Below, piece after piece: positions 39,481 to 39,599 of a stretch of 39,599 nucleotides of DNA. A program made the translations under genes and the position numbers. Location of the stretch: contig JADLHC010000274.1 of assembly GCA_020849035.1 (NCBI GenBank), forward strand, positions 1 through 39,599, given 5' to 3'. This stretch comes from Planctomycetia bacterium (GTDB lineage Bacteria; Planctomycetota; MHYJ01; WSZJ01). Below the pieces are notes generated by a model. The model had not been told where the DNA came from and ran no database searches. It saw nothing but the letters and a program-made list of their open reading frames with translations. The stretch's first letter is position 1, and the number at the start of each line of letters is the position of its first letter.

Positions 39481-39599
39481 CCGATGGTCAGGACCGTGCC
39501 AAGGATCTTTGCAGTCGAAACCCACAAGTCCAGCTCCGACAATATGTTATGCATTCCGGGCGCGTCGGCACGCTTCTCGCAAAGACACGCAGCCCCTCG

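Noticed and set aside
39201-39554. Minus-strand frame of 117 codons at the right edge
   Set aside because: Most of it is antisense to the esterase C-terminus; the short hydrophobic start is not enough to support a gene.

Overview
This is a roughly 70% G+C, gene-dense bacterial window with about 31 protein-coding genes and no rRNA, tRNA, CRISPR array or insertion sequence that I can see. The gene content suggests a member of the Planctomycetota or a close relative. The signs are a MoxR / DUF58 / BatA-like / VWA / squalene-cyclase-like gene string, large secreted PQQ-propeller and TPR proteins, a CotH-kinase protein, a Ser/Thr kinase with an added domain, and many secreted proteins without a name. 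The lineage call is inference; there is no marker gene in the window. No stretch longer than 300 bases lacks a gene.

Layout. Bases 63-2223 hold two divergent, distantly paralogous membrane-anchored proteins. A DUF4143-type ATPase (2315-3571) follows; its promoter lies in an AT-rich island built of four 22-bp tandem repeats. Next come a lipoprotein, a small membrane protein, a barstar-like protein and a secreted protein (3813-6414). At 6509-7564 lies a redoxin whose CxxC motif reads Sec-Gly-Pro-Cys: an in-frame TGA followed by a SECIS-like hairpin. Bases 7577-11953 carry four minus-strand genes for a PDZ protein, a lipocalin-like protein, a WD40-type protein and a CotH protein. An AsmA-like gene (12045-14324) ends at a perfect bidirectional terminator. 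Beyond it are a zinc-ribbon membrane protein, a NifU-like/pentapeptide fusion with a small partner, and a Ser/Thr kinase-PilZ fusion (to 17609).

Bases 17707-22508 are minus-strand: a lipoprotein, then a tight operon of a TPR/Ig/thioredoxin protein, hypoxanthine phosphoribosyltransferase (hpt) and a secreted protein. Bases 22619-36879 are one long plus-strand block: a small membrane protein and a PQQ-like propeller protein, then the core string moxR, DUF58, BatA-like, VWA/GATase-like, a 1400-residue propeller-TPR-propeller protein and a cyclase-like toroid, with overlapping or nearly touching ends. In such systems the MoxR ATPase is thought to act as a chaperone on VWA proteins at the cell envelope. 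The window ends with a methyltransferase, a His-rich multi-pass membrane protein and a secreted esterase.

Two genome-wide habits show up. About eleven genes carry a TAnAnT-like -10 element only 6-11 bases before the start codon and have no Shine-Dalgarno sequence, which implies leaderless mRNAs. Within long genes, synonymous codon choice switches in blocks between G-ending and C-ending codons.
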